NCBI GenBank assembly: GCA_019055375.1
Contig: JAHQIW010007073.1
Location: forward strand, 62,001 to 126,000
Source: Parelaphostrongylus tenuis
Taxonomy: Eukaryota; Nematoda; Chromadorea; Rhabditida; Metastrongylidae
Length of the DNA: 64,000 nucleotides
Direction of reading: 5' to 3'
The notes below the pieces were generated by a model. The model was given only the letters and a program-made list of their open reading frames with translations. It was not told the origin of the DNA and did no database searches. A program made the position numbers and the translations under genes. Each line of letters begins with the position of its first letter. The stretch's first letter is position 1. Positions 62,711 to 64,000 of this stretch are shown piece by piece.

Positions 62711-63224
62711 TTTATTTACGCGTTCTATTTCGTAGACAAAGAAAGTTGATGTCGTTCTTTCGAGTACAAAAGTATTCTTATTTTTAATTCATTAAAAACT
62801 TCTTACGGCAACATAGACAGTAAAAATTTAGTTAAGGCCTCAGACAGTTCTTGTTTAAACGGTCCCATCGGAAAACAATAACTCTCCATAAAGCTCAACT
62901 TAAAGCTAGAAACGGAGATGCCGGTTCAAAAGAAAGCGAGCGGAACTACATAAAAATAGATAAAAAAAACTGCAGGAAAACTTTTGCATACCACTCGGCA
63001 TTCTTGCAAATAAGTTTTAGTTTATCGTGAAGCTTGAGTGTTTAGTTGCTGAATTGTCGCCATTATTTTTGGTGTTGGAGACCGCGAGATTGGTACTATG
63101 GAGGTGTTTTACTATGATTGCTGGAAATGAATCGACAACGTTTGAAATGACTCAGGGCGACTTACTGATGTGTCAAGGCGGTACTTTAATTCCACCACAA
63201 GAGTTTTGTACAAACTCATCGACC
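62711..63224. other. Unassigned spacer
   Basis: No gene or repeat recognised. Confidence 0.35.
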
Positions 63225-63330
63225 TCATAAGAATAGAAAGCTTTGTAAGCCTTGAGTACGTGATCGAAGCATCAGTTGACTGAAATATGTGCCACAGAGC
63301 ACCTCCCACCACTGCACCACCGCGCTCTAA
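63225..63330 (-). mobile_element. SINE family B, head fragment
   Basis: gcacctcccaccactgcacc and gtgccacagagcacc match the tRNA-like end of family B. Confidence 0.5.
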
Positions 63331-64000
63331 TGATGTGAGCGGTATGTAATCATCTTCCATGATAATCAAATTGACAGAAGGCGAATTGTAATCAGTTTAG
63401 TATCAAAGTGTTCGAATTTCTTTTCTAATTGTGAATAGAATTTTTGGAATAACAACCTGATATAAAATTTCGTTAAATTTTGAAAAGTAGTCAACTAAGT
63501 TCTTCTACATAAGAAATATTGCCAGAACAGAGAAAACATTCCTTGCCTATCTTTAATATTTTGCACTACGCATCACTGTTGATTTCTTATCGTTGTCTCT
63601 TCTACAATGTAATTTCAAAGTGTTTTTCTTGTCAGAGTTGACTTGTACGAGACCACGAGTAGCAACGATTCAAGAACGTGTATTTTGAAGAGCATCAATG
63701 TCATTTCGCTTTTGAACATATCGTCATTCAGTATTGACCAGCGCATCATCGTCAAAAAGCTATCAAAAAGCGTATTTCACTTTCTCTTCACCTTTCCCAT
63801 CGAAACTGTGAATGGCGATAATGGTGGATTTTTAAAAAGAAGAGTTTCAGTACTTTATGATATATAGAATGGAAAACGACGTCTCCACATCTCTTTGGAC
63901 ATTTTGATAATACCTCCCATGTTTCTTTAAAATTAGGTTTGCATCGTTCCTTCCTGTGTGTGATAACGTAACACCTCAATTACGGTTCTGACATAGTAAG
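63331..64000. other. Unassigned spacer to the window end
   Basis: A plus frame (63643-63867) and an overlapping minus frame (63979-63788) are open without recognisable domains. Confidence 0.3.

Overview
The window looks like nuclear DNA of a parasitic strongylid (hookworm-type) nematode. Protein-coding genes are split into many short exons (50-220 bp) with TTTCAG-type acceptors. Three conserved genes are stacked head to tail on the minus strand, with gaps of about 250 bp that contain trans-splice-like acceptors. Introns and spacers are filled with tRNA-derived SINEs, foldback repeats, RTE-type LINE fragments, mariner fragments and a Penelope-like element. Nothing bacterial, no rRNA and no convincing real tRNA gene was seen. 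I assembled exons by hand from splice signals, reading phase and family knowledge; no database search was run.

Minus strand, 29.6-11.6 kb: ash-2 (H3K4 methyltransferase subunit, 14 exons, 29564 to 22440), then glyoxalase II (HAGH, 5 exons, 22196 to 17961), then deoxyhypusine synthase (dhps, 8 exons found, 17705 to 11579, last exon not found). Same strand, 245- and 256-bp gaps, a poly(A) signal in the first gap and acceptor sites just upstream of the second and third start codons together suggest one operon resolved by spliced-leader trans-splicing. Plus strand, 37.9-40.8 kb: an astacin-family zinc metalloprotease (signal peptide, prodomain, catalytic domain, EGF, CUB, Thr-rich linker, ShKT), broken by five +1 shifts and an in-frame stop.

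Mobile DNA: a degraded Penelope-like element with RT and GIY-YIG parts (44.6-47.1 kb); a nearly full-length decayed RTE LINE (53.9-56.1 kb) and two 3' stubs; two mariner remnants; three tRNA-headed SINE families (called A, B and C here); palindromic MITEs; and a 500-bp tandem duplication at 31.0-32.0 kb.

The most notable signal is the density of hammerhead ribozyme motifs, at least five sequence families in 64 kb: family D (4721, 48987, remnants 58923 and 59086), family E (19856, 20117, 35983, 36440, remnant 60449), family F (3714 and 61734), the Penelope-type motif with almost no stem III (7462, 7843, 47058, 51243), and a decayed family G (62256, 62540). Family D copies have 15- and 13-bp target duplications and circularly permuted ends, as expected if a self-cleaving circular or tandem RNA of about 315-320 nt was the template. 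This is the retrozyme life cycle; I infer it from sequence and have not shown it.
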